From NCBI GenBank assembly GCA_008711295.1, contig VUYV01000329.1, positions 377,408 through 441,407 of the forward strand: a DNA stretch of 64,000 nucleotides. Reading direction: 5' to 3'. The position numbers and the translations under genes are program-made. Below, piece after piece: positions 36,219 through 49,300 of the stretch (the stretch's first letter is position 1; the number at the start of each line of letters is the position of its first letter). Below the pieces are notes generated by a model, which was given only the letters and a program-made list of their open reading frames with translations, was not told the DNA's origin and did not search any database. Source of the stretch: Anarhynchus alexandrinus (lineage: Eukaryota; Chordata; Aves; Charadriiformes; Charadriidae).

Positions 36219-39200
36219 ACCAACAAACAAACATGGGAAAAAAAAAAACAAACCAGAACTAAAAAACAACTTTCCAAAGGCAAGGGCAGTGAAACTTTGG
36301 GATTACTGTGGAGCCTTCACTTTTTGGCAGCCATTACTCTGAATGACACAGACGTAGGTGATTCTCCCTTTGGACAGAAGATGTAAGGTATACTGGTGTC
36401 CTTTGCAGTTCTGGTTCCGCAAATGTGGGGAAAAGCACTGGCTATTCACACTGACCAAGAAAAGAGTTATGTGTTTATGAGGAAAGAAATACTAAACGAT
36501 TCCAATGTAATCATTTAATAATAATAATTTTCTGGAAATCCTTTGTTTTTTTCTGACGGTTCTAGTCACAGCCTCTTAATGCCATTAGCAACACTACCTT
36601 CCAAAGAGAAAACAGCTGAGAAGGTAAAATGCAAAGCTATGGTTTTAAGGGAAAAGACGTTCAGCTAGTTATCTTTTTCATTAAGTTTCTTTCTTTCTTC
36701 ATCCTTTACAATGACAATAAAACAATTTTTTATCCAGTTATACCGGGCTTTCCAAGTTTAATGATCCTATTAACTCTCAGATGAAATCCACAATATATTC
36801 CTCATTATTAGTTTGCCAAAGTAAATGGAAATAGTACTTTAAAATTTAATGCAGAGTATGCTTAATGATCTACACCATTTTTATTACTGGTTAATCCTCA
36901 AATAGTAGCATGTATAACGTATAAAATATCCAGAAGGGAAGACACCACCCCTACCACCACCAATAACAACAAAAATTCAATAAATCAGAATCCTTGATTT
37001 AATAACTAGTAGCTTTGTTTAATTACAGTTGGGTTGAGTTCACTGGGCTGAGAATGCAATTACGTGCTTTGGTGCAACATTAGTAGCTCAGAATAAAAGG
37101 CCTCTTTTTTCTTTCTGTAGCATTTATGAGAAACCATGATATAACATTGGCCGTTGTTTGTTGTAGCTGGCTTGTTCTGGAAAAGAACCTTCATTTACGC
37201 GTGAACGCTGTGTTTGGAGGAAGAAGCACAAGCACATGGATGCATATTTCCTTCACAAATATGCCTGAACATGGCCTGGATTGTTTGACAGATTTAGTAA
37301 TATTTGTCATCTTTTACATACTACAGAGCATTTTATAATTTATTCCTTATATAGTATTTCGACTGAATCGTAGAAGTGCCTAACATGTATGTAAAAGAAT
37401 GACTGGTCGCTTTGCACGTTTAGCAGGTGAAGCTGTAGGCAGAATCCAAGATGTTCAGTGGTTGATGTAGTTAACCAGATCAGGCTTTGATAGAAAATGA
37501 GTGTGGCAGTAATTGGTTTTACTAAGCACTGATAAACCTCAGGTGCTCAGTTCACATGTTCCAGATAGGAAAATATGTCATCCACACGACCATCAGTCAT
37601 GTGTTTTCTCAAAACTGAGCAGTGAGAAGAAATTCATAGTTCTGTGCCACAAATTAGTAGTACAGAATCATTCCGTTAATACTGGACGCCACAGTGATGA
37701 AGCCTTTTGTACTTATTGTTTGAGGACTTCTCACCTTTTTCAGGGATAAAAAGCTGCTTGCGTGAATGGCATGCATTATTGATTACTTACTGAGTTATAA
37801 AGTCTCAAAATGCAACTTTAACGTTCATTAAGATATCATAACATTAGTAGGTTATACTTGTGGAGATTTGCTGATGACTTGGGGCAGCCAAGGATTACTA
37901 AGGTTGATTATTGATGAAATTCACATGCAAAAGTTTTTATTGGACTGTCAATGTAAGGTAATAAGTGCATACTTCAAATATACATAATTAAAGCTTATAT
38001 ACGTTAAATAAAATCAGGCAAATTAAAGTACCTCTGAAAGCATGAACTTTACATTTCTTAGCTCTACTCTAAACATCTACAAGTACAGTTGCATTAAAAA
38101 AGCTGTGGATTCTTTGCTAGGGAGGAAGGATTGAATTTAATGCAGAATATTTTAGCAAAACCTTAGTAATAGTAAACTAAAAAGGAATTGCTAAAGAAGG
38201 GAAAAGATAAATTACCTTCTTTGGGTTTGCATGTTAAAAGCCAATTTGAAGGAAGTGTCAAGAAATTGATGTATTGTCTTATGTGCTGAAATTTTGCAGT
38301 CATTTAAGTCAAAGCAAATGCTTTTGGTGCCTTTGCTTTTGGTAGGGGGTAGCTATTTTGATTTCCAGCCAAATGTATTGAATTATAATTATGCTCTTTC
38401 TTGGTATAGAAAATGTGCTTCGAATACCATGTATTTACTGTGGCATCCGTGTGAGAAAAGGAACTGTGTCGTGTTTCTTTTTGGAGAAACTTCATGGCAA
38501 ATATGATGGCTCTCCTACAAATAAAAAGACCGTCTGCTAGCTGTAAGTGTATATGGCAAATTTATGTAACAGTGAATTATATCTATTGTAAGTTTATATT
38601 TTCAGACATAACCATCTTTTCTATGTCATAGCAACGTGACCTAAAATATATGGTATTGTTGTTGTTTTGTGGATGACAGCAGTATCTAGTGCGTATATGT
38701 CTGTAAATCGTAAAAAGCAATGTTAAAATTCTGAGTGGATAATGCAAAGGAGGAGGAATAAGTGAGACAGTATAATATGAAGCTGAAAATTGGCTGGAGT
38801 ATTTAAATATTTATTTTCTGGTGGTAGACTATGAGAAATTTCCAAACGTTGAGAGTTTTTTACTCTATAAGTTTAATAATTCGGGTTTGGTTTCTAGCTA
38901 TGTTACATTTAAAACTACCTTCAGCCTTGAGATATACATCTTCATAACTTTCATACAGCTTGATATAGGCTTAATTTTTTTTAAAAAAGTCATAAGAAGT
39001 TAAAATGAAGTTTTCTCCTCTAAAAATTTGAATCATAATTATTTAATATATATATACACATTGTGTTTTCTCATTGATTTTTCAGTAAGTGCTTTCCTAG
39101 GATCTTCATTCTTATTCTATATGTTAGCTTAACTAGTATCTGCTTTCTAGAACAATAGAACAATAGAACAATTAGAACAATAAAAATATGTTTCAGATTG

Positions 39201-41769
39201 TCAGCCTCTTTTCTATTTACAGTATGGTCTTAACTTTTCTTCTATCATTTTCTTTGAATAATTGAGACTGACCAAAATAAACTGGAGTTCTTTTGGTATT
39301 CTATACCTTACAAATGTGTTTTTCTTGAATATTAAGTAAGATTATTTAATGCCACCATTGGTGATGGTAGGTCAAGGTTGTGTGTATGACAGCTGACATG
39401 CTTTCCACAGGCGTTATCACAGAAATAGCCTGTTTATAAATTGTAGTTTCCAATTTATGGTATCTACAAAATGCACAGGTAACTATTTTGGCAGTTCTGA
39501 CTTCATCTGGCAGCACAATGAGGTATCATCCTGGCATTAACATCAGTGCGTTCCCATAGTATTATCGTCCTGGTATCATCACTACATCTCTATTTGGGGA
39601 AAAATACAGTCATTGGTCTAATTAAGTGTTTCAACCCAGAAATGTTTCTGGTTTGAAGTATGATCTTCTCATGAAGTCCATTTAAGCTTATTAGCTGTGG
39701 AAAAAATGGCTCCACCATTCCAATGTAAGTAGCCATTTTTTCTTTCTAAACTATTTTAATTTTACTCGTATTCCACACTACTTACAAATTTACTGCATCT
39801 TGGCAGAATGCTCTTGTCTATCAGTATGCAGCAAGACAGAAAGGAATGATGAATATAGCTCAGAAATATTTGATTAAATTATCTTCAGTGGAAAATACTG
39901 TCTTGTTAAGTTCCCACAGGAAAACTTTTTTTTAATTAGTTTTGATTAAACTCTGTGAGAGGGTTTTTCAAGTTATGGATGGAATCGCTTGTTGAAACCA
40001 AATAAGAAATTTAATTCAGACGAAATCAAAGCCTTGTGGGTTAAATACCTGTCTAAGCCTTCAGAAATCCAATTTCATGTATCTGAAGTAAACTGGCAAA
40101 AAAGAAATCTAACAGGCTGAAAAGGTGCATTAGTATCTGAGCTATTGTTTATCCCGGTGTCTCAAGGCTTTAGCACAGAAGAGAAAGGTAGTCAACCTTT
40201 TTGCATCTATGAAGAGGCAAAATGCAGAATATAATATTGTTTGCAGATGAGAAAAAAAAAATCAACTCTTTTTAGAAAATGCTTAGAAATATTTGAGGTA
40301 TCATAAATTGTAGGTTTTATCATGAGCACCTGTTCAGCACTGAAGGCTTTGTTTGTGACTGGTAAATTGTAATTTACATGTAGGAGAAAGAAAAATCTAT
40401 TTGCATATTAAAGAGAACACAGAATCACTATGATTTTAAGTTTGGGTTTTTATATTATTTCAAAAATGCGATTTATATTATTTTGTCTCCATATTATTTT
40501 ATAGCTATGCTTCTATAAATAAATTAATATGATGGTAATAAAATGATGCAGTGACCTAGTTGTGCTGAACCCATTACAGCCAATCTAATAAACATATTTT
40601 ATAAACAATTTTATGCATATTTTATGCATAATTTGTCAACAGAGTCTTATCGGAATCAAAGTTGTGACATACAGATACATTGTATTGCACGAGAAACAAA
40701 AATACTCAAAAAGTAGAATTACTACTTTGGCACAATGTTATTGTTTTAGGAGGTTGACCATAGCAATTCAGTTTACCTTTTACATTTGGGAGGAGGCTTT
40801 TTTGGTTTTTGTCTCTGCAAAACAACTAAGGTTCATAGAGTCAGGGATGGAGGATTTTCTCCATTCCTTTTGTTAATTTAGACAACGTATTTTTTGTATC
40901 TGTGGTCACATTATGGTTTCTTTCCTTTTATGTGAGGAGTATTCCATTCAATTTTTTTAAAATTATAAAAAAAATAATAATTCCTAAGCTAGGAGTTCCT
41001 ATATTAAAAATTAGCGTGGTGTATGTTATTTATATTTCAGCTGCACCTATATTATTCCAGGCATTGGCCAGATTGGTCTGTAGTAATTCATAGTTATTTG
41101 CCTTCTTCCTGAAAATATGCACTTTAGTGATGTGTTTACGCACACTGTTCGTCCTTTTGAAGGCATTGGAATGTGCCACCTGCATAAGGATGCGTTTGTT
41201 TGCACAATTAAAGCCTTAGCCTGCAAACATTTACATCATCAAACCTGCACATGTGCAAAAAAGAACTTTGTTATGTTTATGAAAACTAGCAGTGCAAGCA
41301 AAAATTCATCTGGAGAACAAATTTTACAATAAGAGCAGTAAAAGCTGAAAATTGGTTGCTGGAAGGTGAGCTGAAGCATGTATATCAGACCACCTGCCCT
41401 TGAGATTATTACCTGTATTGCAGAAACTTCTAGGAGGATTCACAAGAACTTCATGCTCTGTATTTTTATTGATATATCAACAGCGTGTAGAAATCTCCTC
41501 CGGCTCACTTAGCAATATTAACCTAATGAGAGAAAATTGAAAGGGTTGGACAGTTTGTGCATTGATTTTATTTTTTTTTTCCCCTCACTTCAATGTGTAT
41601 TTCTATGAAACTGTTTTAAGGTTTTTCCCAGGGTTAACCTTGTAGAAGGGTATAGAAACTCTTCACATCGGTTCCTGGTGAAAGAGATCATTTGACCTCA
41701 GGATCTGCACACACGTGCACAAACTTCATTTTGTGGGTTCGGCTGAGAATGCAGCTAAGGCATTGGTAA
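36219..41769. other. AT-rich noncoding stretch, no gene seen
   Basis: No gene or mobile element recognised across about 5.5 kb. Short open frames on both strands lack domains. A small AGAACAAT microsatellite lies at 39149-39180. TA-rich patches occur near 39047. Confidence 0.55.
39149..39180 (+). repeat. AGAACAAT microsatellite, four units
   Basis: Four nearly contiguous AGAACAAT units with a one-base irregularity before the last unit. Confidence 0.85.
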
Positions 41770-41940
41770 ATTAAAAGTTAATCCTTCAGTTGAAGTGCAG
41801 AAGTGCTTCCTCACTGCCTGCAGGTGGGAGATGAATATGCTAATTGGGCAAGTCTGACTTTCCAGTGATTTGCAGGTGAAAATGTAACTGGTGATAATTA
41901 AAGGCTAATTACCTTTAGCTAGCAAGTGGGTACCAGGTGC
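41770..41940. promoter_or_regulatory. E-box and homeodomain motif cluster (candidate enhancer)
   Basis: Three CAGGTG E-boxes (41821-41826, 41873-41878, 41934-41939), the class bound by SNAI/ZEB and E-proteins, plus CAAGTG at 41923. They interleave with homeodomain cores in GCTAATTGG (about 41839), TGATAATTAAAG and GCTAATTACC (41904-41913). The sequence is not repetitive. The clustering is suggestive of an enhancer; conservation is untested. Confidence 0.35.
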
Positions 41941-44900
41941 TCTAAAGCAAAAAAGAAAGATTTTATTCTGTGCTGGTAAGACCTTCTGGGAGGGAAAAGA
42001 AGAAGGGACTATATCTGACGGTATTTTTCTCTGGCCTTGAATTTTTTCGTTTTGTTAAAGTAGAGGACAGATATGAAACAGTGAAGCACAACACTTAGTT
42101 TCCATAGGTTTTGGGGGGTTATTTTAATTTAATTTTATTACAGTTTTTCTCAAGAGATAACAAAACAGAGTTAGGCGGTGATTCTGGAAGTGTTTTGGCT
42201 ACTTAAGTATTAGTAATATTGTCTGCTATCGCAGGCAATGTAGCCTGTTAAGAATCCTATTTTAAAAACAGCTCCTTCTGAGATACTCATTAAAGAAATC
42301 TCTTTCAAAAGCTTCTGTCAATGATGGCTTTCAAAGGCACCCCTAAGAGCGAACCCTCAGATTTTAGAGCGTTAGAGCTTCCCGCTTTCTTCCATTTTGC
42401 CTTTACGGTGGGATGTGTTAGCTTTTGTAGTCGGTCTTCTCTTTGAAGGCTCCTGGGTCCAGAGAAGTTCGGGCTTTTACTCCCAGACTCCTTTCCTCTT
42501 CTACAAGGCAGTCTGGTGATTATCACAAGTAGCGTTGTGAAGATATTTCTTTGTTAGATTAAGCGCCATATCACTTACCTGGGAAGTAAACAACTCTACA
42601 TCAGCAGGGGGTAAATCTAAGTCTTTTGGTGGCTGCTTGACATATTTACTCTTTGTACCATTCATGCACTATATTTTTACAGTGTTTTTACGATTTAAAA
42701 AAAAATATTAATTTTCTGTTTAGACAGTTATATAGAATTAATTACTGGTTGAGTCTACATATCACGATAATTAATCACTTTGAATAGTAGGTGAGGAATC
42801 TATAAACTCATTTCCTTAATGAGCTTGCTTTTTTCTTGCGAGGTAGTGGGGTTGCAGTGCCATGGACCACCACAGGTGTCTGCAATGAACATTTAGGCTT
42901 CGCTTTCCCTCAGTAGGTCTGTACTTGGGCTCTGGGTTATTTGTAGTACCTACGTGTCTAATGTGGCTTTTCTTGGGCAGGTGTATAGGTGCTGAATTCT
43001 TGAAGTACTAACCAGGTAAGTGTCTGATTGATTTTTAAGCTATTCACTTTTTTAAAATGTGGCTTTCTTTGGCTATGTTATGTTTTTCACCTGGTCCGGT
43101 AGTTATGTTCTGATTGCACCAAACCTCATGCTGAAGGTACAAAGAGGGGAAAGCCCTTTGGCACCAGTATTTAATTTTTAAGCAATAGTTCAGAGGTTAA
43201 TATGCTCCTGTGGGACAGAAGATGTGAGAATTACCCCAGATTAGGAAAATCAGCTTCGAACTGGAATGAGGAGAGAGACCCCTTGATCTCATTCTCCATG
43301 ATAGTATCTTGAAATACAGTCTATCAGCATATTCTCTTAGAAAACGGTTTCACTAATTTGTATTTAAAAAACAGTTATCCCCAAACGTGGCATCTCTTTT
43401 AACTCTTCAGGTTAAAATTTATTTTGAGAGACGAGAGAGGTGTGTATGTGTATGTGTACATATATAAAATACATGCATTTCTGTATGTATCTGACCGAGT
43501 GCAACTGCAGACCGTCCAGTTACCAACTGGAGATCTGGGGGGTATCCTTCAGAGGTGAAGTTGACTTCCAGCAAGTTTGTCGTCTTGCAAAAGTAGGGGA
43601 GACCGTTCGGGACGATGGGCCAGGACGAATTTTGGCAGCAAAAGCATTTGCAGGGAGGCAGGCGGGCCAGCTTGCCTTCTCGGTTTTGCTTTAAAAATGT
43701 CAACAGAATTGATGTGTCCTTTTGAACTTTTTTTGTTTTTAATTCTACTGCGTCAGCATCTTTTGCAGCAAAAAATGTTCTACTAGTGCATTTATTTTTT
43801 TATTAGATCTAATTGTAATTCTGATTTCCATTAGAAAGAGATCGTATGTTCTTATAGCCGTACTTCTAGATGAAGGGAATTACAATGAGTCTTTCATTTT
43901 TATGGACAAGTATGTAAATAGAATGGTGGAATCCAATACTGTATAATTACATTGATCACTAAGTCTGATGTGGTTTTGTTCCTGTAAGTCGCTTCTGAAA
44001 TACTTCACAGAAAGGAGGAATTAAAAAGTAGCAGCATAAACAATAGCAACAATAGTTTATATGCATTTACTTATTAAAGCGTTGAAACATCCAGATTCTC
44101 TAAATATCAGGTCAAATGGGCCTCGTAGGCCGCAAGGAGGAAATCAAATTACCTTCTTCATATTGGAAATAACCTACTCTATAAACTTCAATTGCTGTAA
44201 TTAGCAGAGGAACTTTTGAAGAAGGGCATTTTGTGAAAATTGAGCACTATGAGAATACTTCAGCAGCTTTGGAACTTCCATGTAAAATTTATCTTGTCCT
44301 AAAGATATTATTCTATTTTATTAGTTAGTTCCATCATCCTCTTTTTGGACACTTTATCTCTGGAAACACTCATGAGAAGAAAAAGAATAGGTGTTTATTT
44401 CTCACTAGCATTCTGTTTGGTAAATAATGAGTCAAATAGCTATTCATCCAAATTTTCTCAAAGCTGCTTTATATGAGAAGAAGGCATGGTTTTTTTTAGG
44501 GAATTCCCCAAAGCAGGAACTCTCCCACAATGCCTCAATTTCTGTGCGGTGCCTTTGCACCCATTGGACTGATAGACAGGAATGTCTACAAATTATTTTA
44601 GATTTTCCTCTTTTCTTGGTAGCCTTTAAAAAAATGTGTGAATTTTCATCCTGTTGATTGTTTTGCTCCATAATGGGCTTACTGGGATTTCTGTTTCAGG
44701 AAGATACCTGCTTGGCTTAAATAATCTTTTGCATTTAATTATATTTTAGCTGGCTTTATTTTATAGTATATCTCTCCTTCCCACCCCCACTTTCCTTGGG
44801 GAATACTCATCTTCGATATGTGCATGAAGAACAGGTAATGAGAAAAACTGGATAAGTTTGAAATAATTTTAAGAAATATTTTTTTCCAGCTTGATCTGTT

Positions 44901-45835
44901 TTTCCTGTTAACTGTAGTGCAGTTAACAACATTCAAATATGTTTGTATAGCACAGAATAAATCTAATGCTGTATAAATATAATTAATAACAATATAGAAC
45001 CTAATAAATGAACAGCTGTTTTCATTTTATCAGCAAAGATTTCCTGAATCTTGTGGACAGAAAGCTTTCTTTTTCTTTTGTAATGTATGTATGTCCTTGA
45101 ATTTCACAAATACTGAAAAACCAGTTTATCACACTTCACTAAGTTCCTTATGTCCTTGTTTTCCAACAGTGATAACTTAATTTTCTGAGTGAAGTGCTGG
45201 AAAATGCAACATTTCACAAAACAAATTATAACAGAGAAATAGAAAGCAATAGAGAGAGTATTTTCTTTTTCTTCTTTACAAAAAGGTTTTTATTATTACT
45301 GCTGTTTAAAAAAAAGGCACTGAAATTTGAAGAGTTTTTCTGGTTTTGTTTTTTACCCTCAGGGAAGGAAGGAAAGCGAGAAACAAGCTTTGGTAGTTTA
45401 GTTGTCTCATAGAGCCAAATAGAACTGGTTAAAAACATCAAGACGGGGCTAGAGGAAGGGAAGAATTATTCTCTAATAATACGGTTTTGTTATTCTTTGA
45501 TAAACATTTGGTAAAAATTTTGAGATGAGCCCTTTAGGCAACTCGATCTGCACTGTTCTGACAGTCTCTGTCATGTCTGCGGAGGCTGCTAATAAAGCAG
45601 CCAAATGGGACTGGTTTACCTGGGAGAGGTGGAGGATGCGTCTGGGTAATATGGCTGGGTATAGGTGCAATTTTGAAAGCTGGTGTGGGCTGTGCATTTA
45701 CCACTTTCTGCCCAGAATTTTTATGAGTAAATTATGTAGGTGTATGCAGGAGAGAGAGAGATACTTGTTTATTATTTAGAAAGAAGAAAGGAAAGAGGGG
45801 CGGGGGGGGGAGGTAGTGTAGCCTCAAAATACGCG
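41941..45835. other. AT-rich noncoding stretch, no gene seen
   Basis: No gene recognised. A TG/TA simple-sequence patch lies at 43440-43466, and a 9-bp perfect hairpin at 44906-44928. The purine/G-run at 45780-45813 includes GGGGCGGGGGGGGG and abuts the LTR fragment that follows. Confidence 0.55.
44906..44928. repeat. Perfect 9-bp inverted repeat
   Basis: TGTTAACTG (44906-44914) and CAGTTAACA (44920-44928) are exact reverse complements around TAGTG. Each arm contains GTTAAC, an HNF1-like half-site. Confidence 0.8.
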
Positions 45836-46350
45836 GCTCCTCTCCACAGGCTGCAGCTCCTGCCAGGGGCCTCCTCCTGCACAGGCTCTCCACAGGCTGC
45901 AGCTGCCTTCAGGGCTCATCCACCGTGGTCCTCCATGGGCTGCAGTGCAGGTGTCTGCTCCAGCCTGGTCCTCCGTCGGGCTGCAGGGGGACAACCTGCT
46001 TCACCATGGCCCTCTCCATGGGCTGCAGGGGAATCTCTGCTCCGGAGGGAGAAGCTGCTCTGGAGCTCTCCTTCTCTGGCCTTGGGGTCTGCAGGGCTGT
46101 TCCTCTCAATTTTTTCTCACTCCTCTCTCTCACAGCTGCTGCACAGCGGTTTTTACTCTTTCTTCAATATGCTGTCACAGAGGCACCACCAGCATCGCTG
46201 ACGGGCTCAGCTTCGGGCAGTGGTGGGTCCATTTTGGAGCCGGCTGGAATTGGCTCTGTCCAACGGTGGGGGGGCAGCTCCTGGTCTCCTCGCAGAGGTC
46301 ACCCCTGCAGTGCCCCTGCTACCAGAACCTTGCCAAATAAATCAAATACA
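45836..46350 (-). mobile_element. Truncated avian ERV-type LTR
   Basis: Reading the minus strand, the element starts with TGTA at 46350 and continues with a GGCAAGGTTCTGGTAGCAGG block. Next come a GAGCCAATTCCAGCCGGCTC block and a purine-rich GAGAGAGGAGTGAG block. CCTGCAGCCCATGG-type repeats then run to about 45836. This order matches a solo-LTR type I recall from bird genomes. Only the 5' part of the LTR is present. No primer-binding site, internal retroviral sequence, second LTR or target-site duplication is seen. CpG sites are largely lost, indicating an old, inert insertion. Open frames here in several phases follow from the repeats and are not genes. Confidence 0.75.
45838..46046 (-). repeat. 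Internal ~40-45-bp repeats within the LTR
   Basis: About five head-to-tail units, each starting with CTCTCCACAGGCTGCAG or TCCTCCATGGGCTGCAG on the plus strand and ending near CACCATGG, CACCGTGG or a similar word. Spacing of 39-45 bp keeps several frames open. Confidence 0.8.
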
Positions 46351-49300
46351 GTAGTTTATAGCCACAATAAAGAAAAAAAAATAATTAAGTAACTTGAAAA
46401 GATTTACTCTTCAATTTATGAGGTATATCAAATAGATGTTGCTTTACTTGTGTCACGATCCATACTTACAAACCCGTTCACCATACGGGGAGCAGCTTTT
46501 CCCCAGGCGGTGGAGTTATACGAGTGACTTGCCTGGTTTGCTGCAATGTGACACTCATTTACGCGGCTGGCCAGGTATCTTGGGGAAAAAAAAACTGTCC
46601 AGTTTATGCAGTTTAAAGCACTTAAAGGGATTTGTTAATGACGCGAAGTTTAAAACAACGCTCGGTGAAGTATGCTGTCACTGAGACAAAGAGTATCACG
46701 CTTACGTATCCCTACAGTGAGCGGAGATCTTAATGTATGCAAAAGATAGAGGGCTGTTTGGAGAGAGGGGGACTACTTCAGATTGGCTCACAAGATCCTT
46801 AAATATTCGTTAATTCAAAAAGGCAATTTTCTCAGAAATAGTACAACTTCCATTAATAAAACTTATTGATTAAGAACACATAAAAGTAAAAAATTCAGTT
46901 TAAAGTTGTTTCTGCTGCTTTTAACCTGGAAGACTTCAACCACAAGCCAAAAGAGCTTTTCTGTCTTTCCATGTGTTAGAAACAGGGGTGAGTGCTTGTT
47001 TGGTTTTTAATACCCGATTTATTAATGCTGCTATCTTTGCAGTTTTCAACAACGTAAAGATTTCCCAGTTGTCTTCTATTTGTCCGTGCGCACCTATGTA
47101 TATATGGGGTTTTTTTTTTCCTCCTGTCTTGACAAGGCAGTAGTATAAATTAGAGACCCAAAACGGAGTGGCGCTTGACAGCTACACTATAAAACCACAA
47201 AGCCATGCACGAGCTGATGACTGAGCGGAGGAACACAACGTTCCTTGAACAAGGGAAGATTTAAGAATGTCAACTTTCTAAGGTCTCAGGAGATCCTTAC
47301 ATAAGCACGATACTTAAATAGCTCCCTAACTCTCTCTGCAGCTTCTTTGCCCTCTGGTCGCTGTTGGAATGTGTGTGAGCACGCTCACGTTGCAGAAGGG
47401 GCCTGGTCAGAGCCCCAGTGAAGCCCGCTGCCCTTGGCCATACTTTGTTTGACATGGTCATACAAGGTCAGGTCAGCGTGTTTGAAGAAAAGCAGCAAAC
47501 CTGTGGCGTATGTTCACCCAGTGCGGGCTACCCAGTGAACGCCGACACTCATCTGTTTTGTGTTTGCCTTATCAGCTGCTTTAGATACTGACACCCACAG
47601 ACTCCCCACTGGGTCCACGGTCCTGTCTTACAAAGGAGTTGACACCCACCAATTCTGGCTGATGGCGTCTTTCCGCTTCCCCATAGGTTATTCCTGTTGC
47701 TCTGCATTAAAGGGTCTCCATCCCTTACGCGTGTTGCCAAAGGAGTTTATATAGCTCTGCTGTAAACCGTCAATAATCGGCTTCAACTCTAAAAGGAAAA
47801 AGTGGTACTTTAAAAAGAAATAATGTAAAAAGCACAAGAAAAGCAAGTCTGATTAAAAAAAAAAAAAAAGACCCAAAACCAACAAAACCCACCACAAACA
47901 AGCAATCCTCCCCCCAATATGTTTATTAGTAACAATTGATTTAAGCAACAGAAAAGGGGGGGTGGGAGGTGTTTCTATTGACATAGTTGCACGTGTCCAA
48001 AATTTTTAACACAAAAAGGATGAAGATCTTTTTTAATTTCTTTTAGAGCCGTAGCAGCTAAGCCTCAAACTTGTGAGCATCAGAAAGCAATGTTAACTTT
48101 TTTATGCAGGCAAAATACGTATTGCTGATTGAGTCAAATGAAGTAACCTTTTGCTTCTAAGACCTGAGAAACCATTGTGCCATTTATTTTTCTCAGTAAT
48201 TTCTCCTTGGGAGAAGGGGAAAAATTCTAAATATTTGACTTCAGAATTACATTCTGATTACGAGGCTACTTAATTTTAGCAGTTAAAGGCAATATATGTT
48301 CACAAGTGCAAATACAACTAAACACAGCCTTTTAATCCACTAGCTCTTTTTGTGAATGTAAATACAGCTTTAAAGTATTTGGAAAACTTCAGTAATTTGC
48401 TATTGCTTACTAAATGCTTGGTATAGGTCCTGAAGTAATTAACAGAAGGGGTTTGGTTTTGGGTTTGGGGTGGTTTTTTTGTTTGTTTTAAATAACAGTA
48501 TAATCCATAGGTTCATTAAAAGTCACTGCTAGCACGAGCGCATGGCAAGAACATGGCCATGAAAGCATAACTAGGTTTACCTTTGGCTGCAGCTCCAATC
48601 TTTAGTGACTTCAGTATGTTATACTCCAGCATAAAGTGTACGAGGGCCAAAACTAGTACACCGTGGAAGTGGAAATCACTCATGCCTATCGGTCCTTCTG
48701 AGCTGATTGTGCCTCAGTGATTCAATTCAGTGCCAGCAGATACCAGAGCTAACAAAGATACATAGAAATATACTCTATTTAGTTCTCCTTATGTTTAATA
48801 CAGCAGAATATGTTAACGTATAAGTCATTGGTATGTGACTGTCCCTTTCTTTAGGAAAACCATGTAAAACATTAAGCAGAGAGAGGATGCAGTTTAGCTC
48901 GGAATAGTAGACTGTACAATGAACTGCTTTAGAAGTGACCATAGCTTTTTAGCTTTAGAGCGACCATACATAACGCTGAGTCAAATCATCAGAAACCATA
49001 TGAAAGGAGTATGAGAAGCACAGTTTAATTTAGGCTAATCGCGTCATCTTGGCCATGACCCTTCATTTCCTAAATGGCCACCATTCTCAAAACACTGTTG
49101 CTAGCCCGCTTTGCCTAAACCCTTTACTTTCAGTAGGTGGTTTCTGTAGGATGGCTGAGACTCCACACACTACATGGCTACTCCCATGCTCGGTTCTGTA
49201 ATAGGTACATCTTTACAAACTTCTGATAGGGCTTATGGTATTTTTTCTGAGCATGGTTTTTAATTTATTTGCAAAGTTGCACCAATTATACATTTTCATT

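Noticed and set aside
42595..42614. CTCF-like CAGCAGGGGG word
   Set aside because: Only the core resembles the motif and the flanks do not fit; too weak to report as a site.
45740..46392. Overlapping 131-155-codon frames in three phases
   Set aside because: They lie largely in the LTR fragment and its ~40-bp repeats; openness comes from repeat composition.
47465..47475. Overlapping AGGTC/AGGTCA nuclear-receptor half-sites
   Set aside because: Half-sites overlap at a 5-base step that does not fit a standard DR element; noted only in the regional entry.
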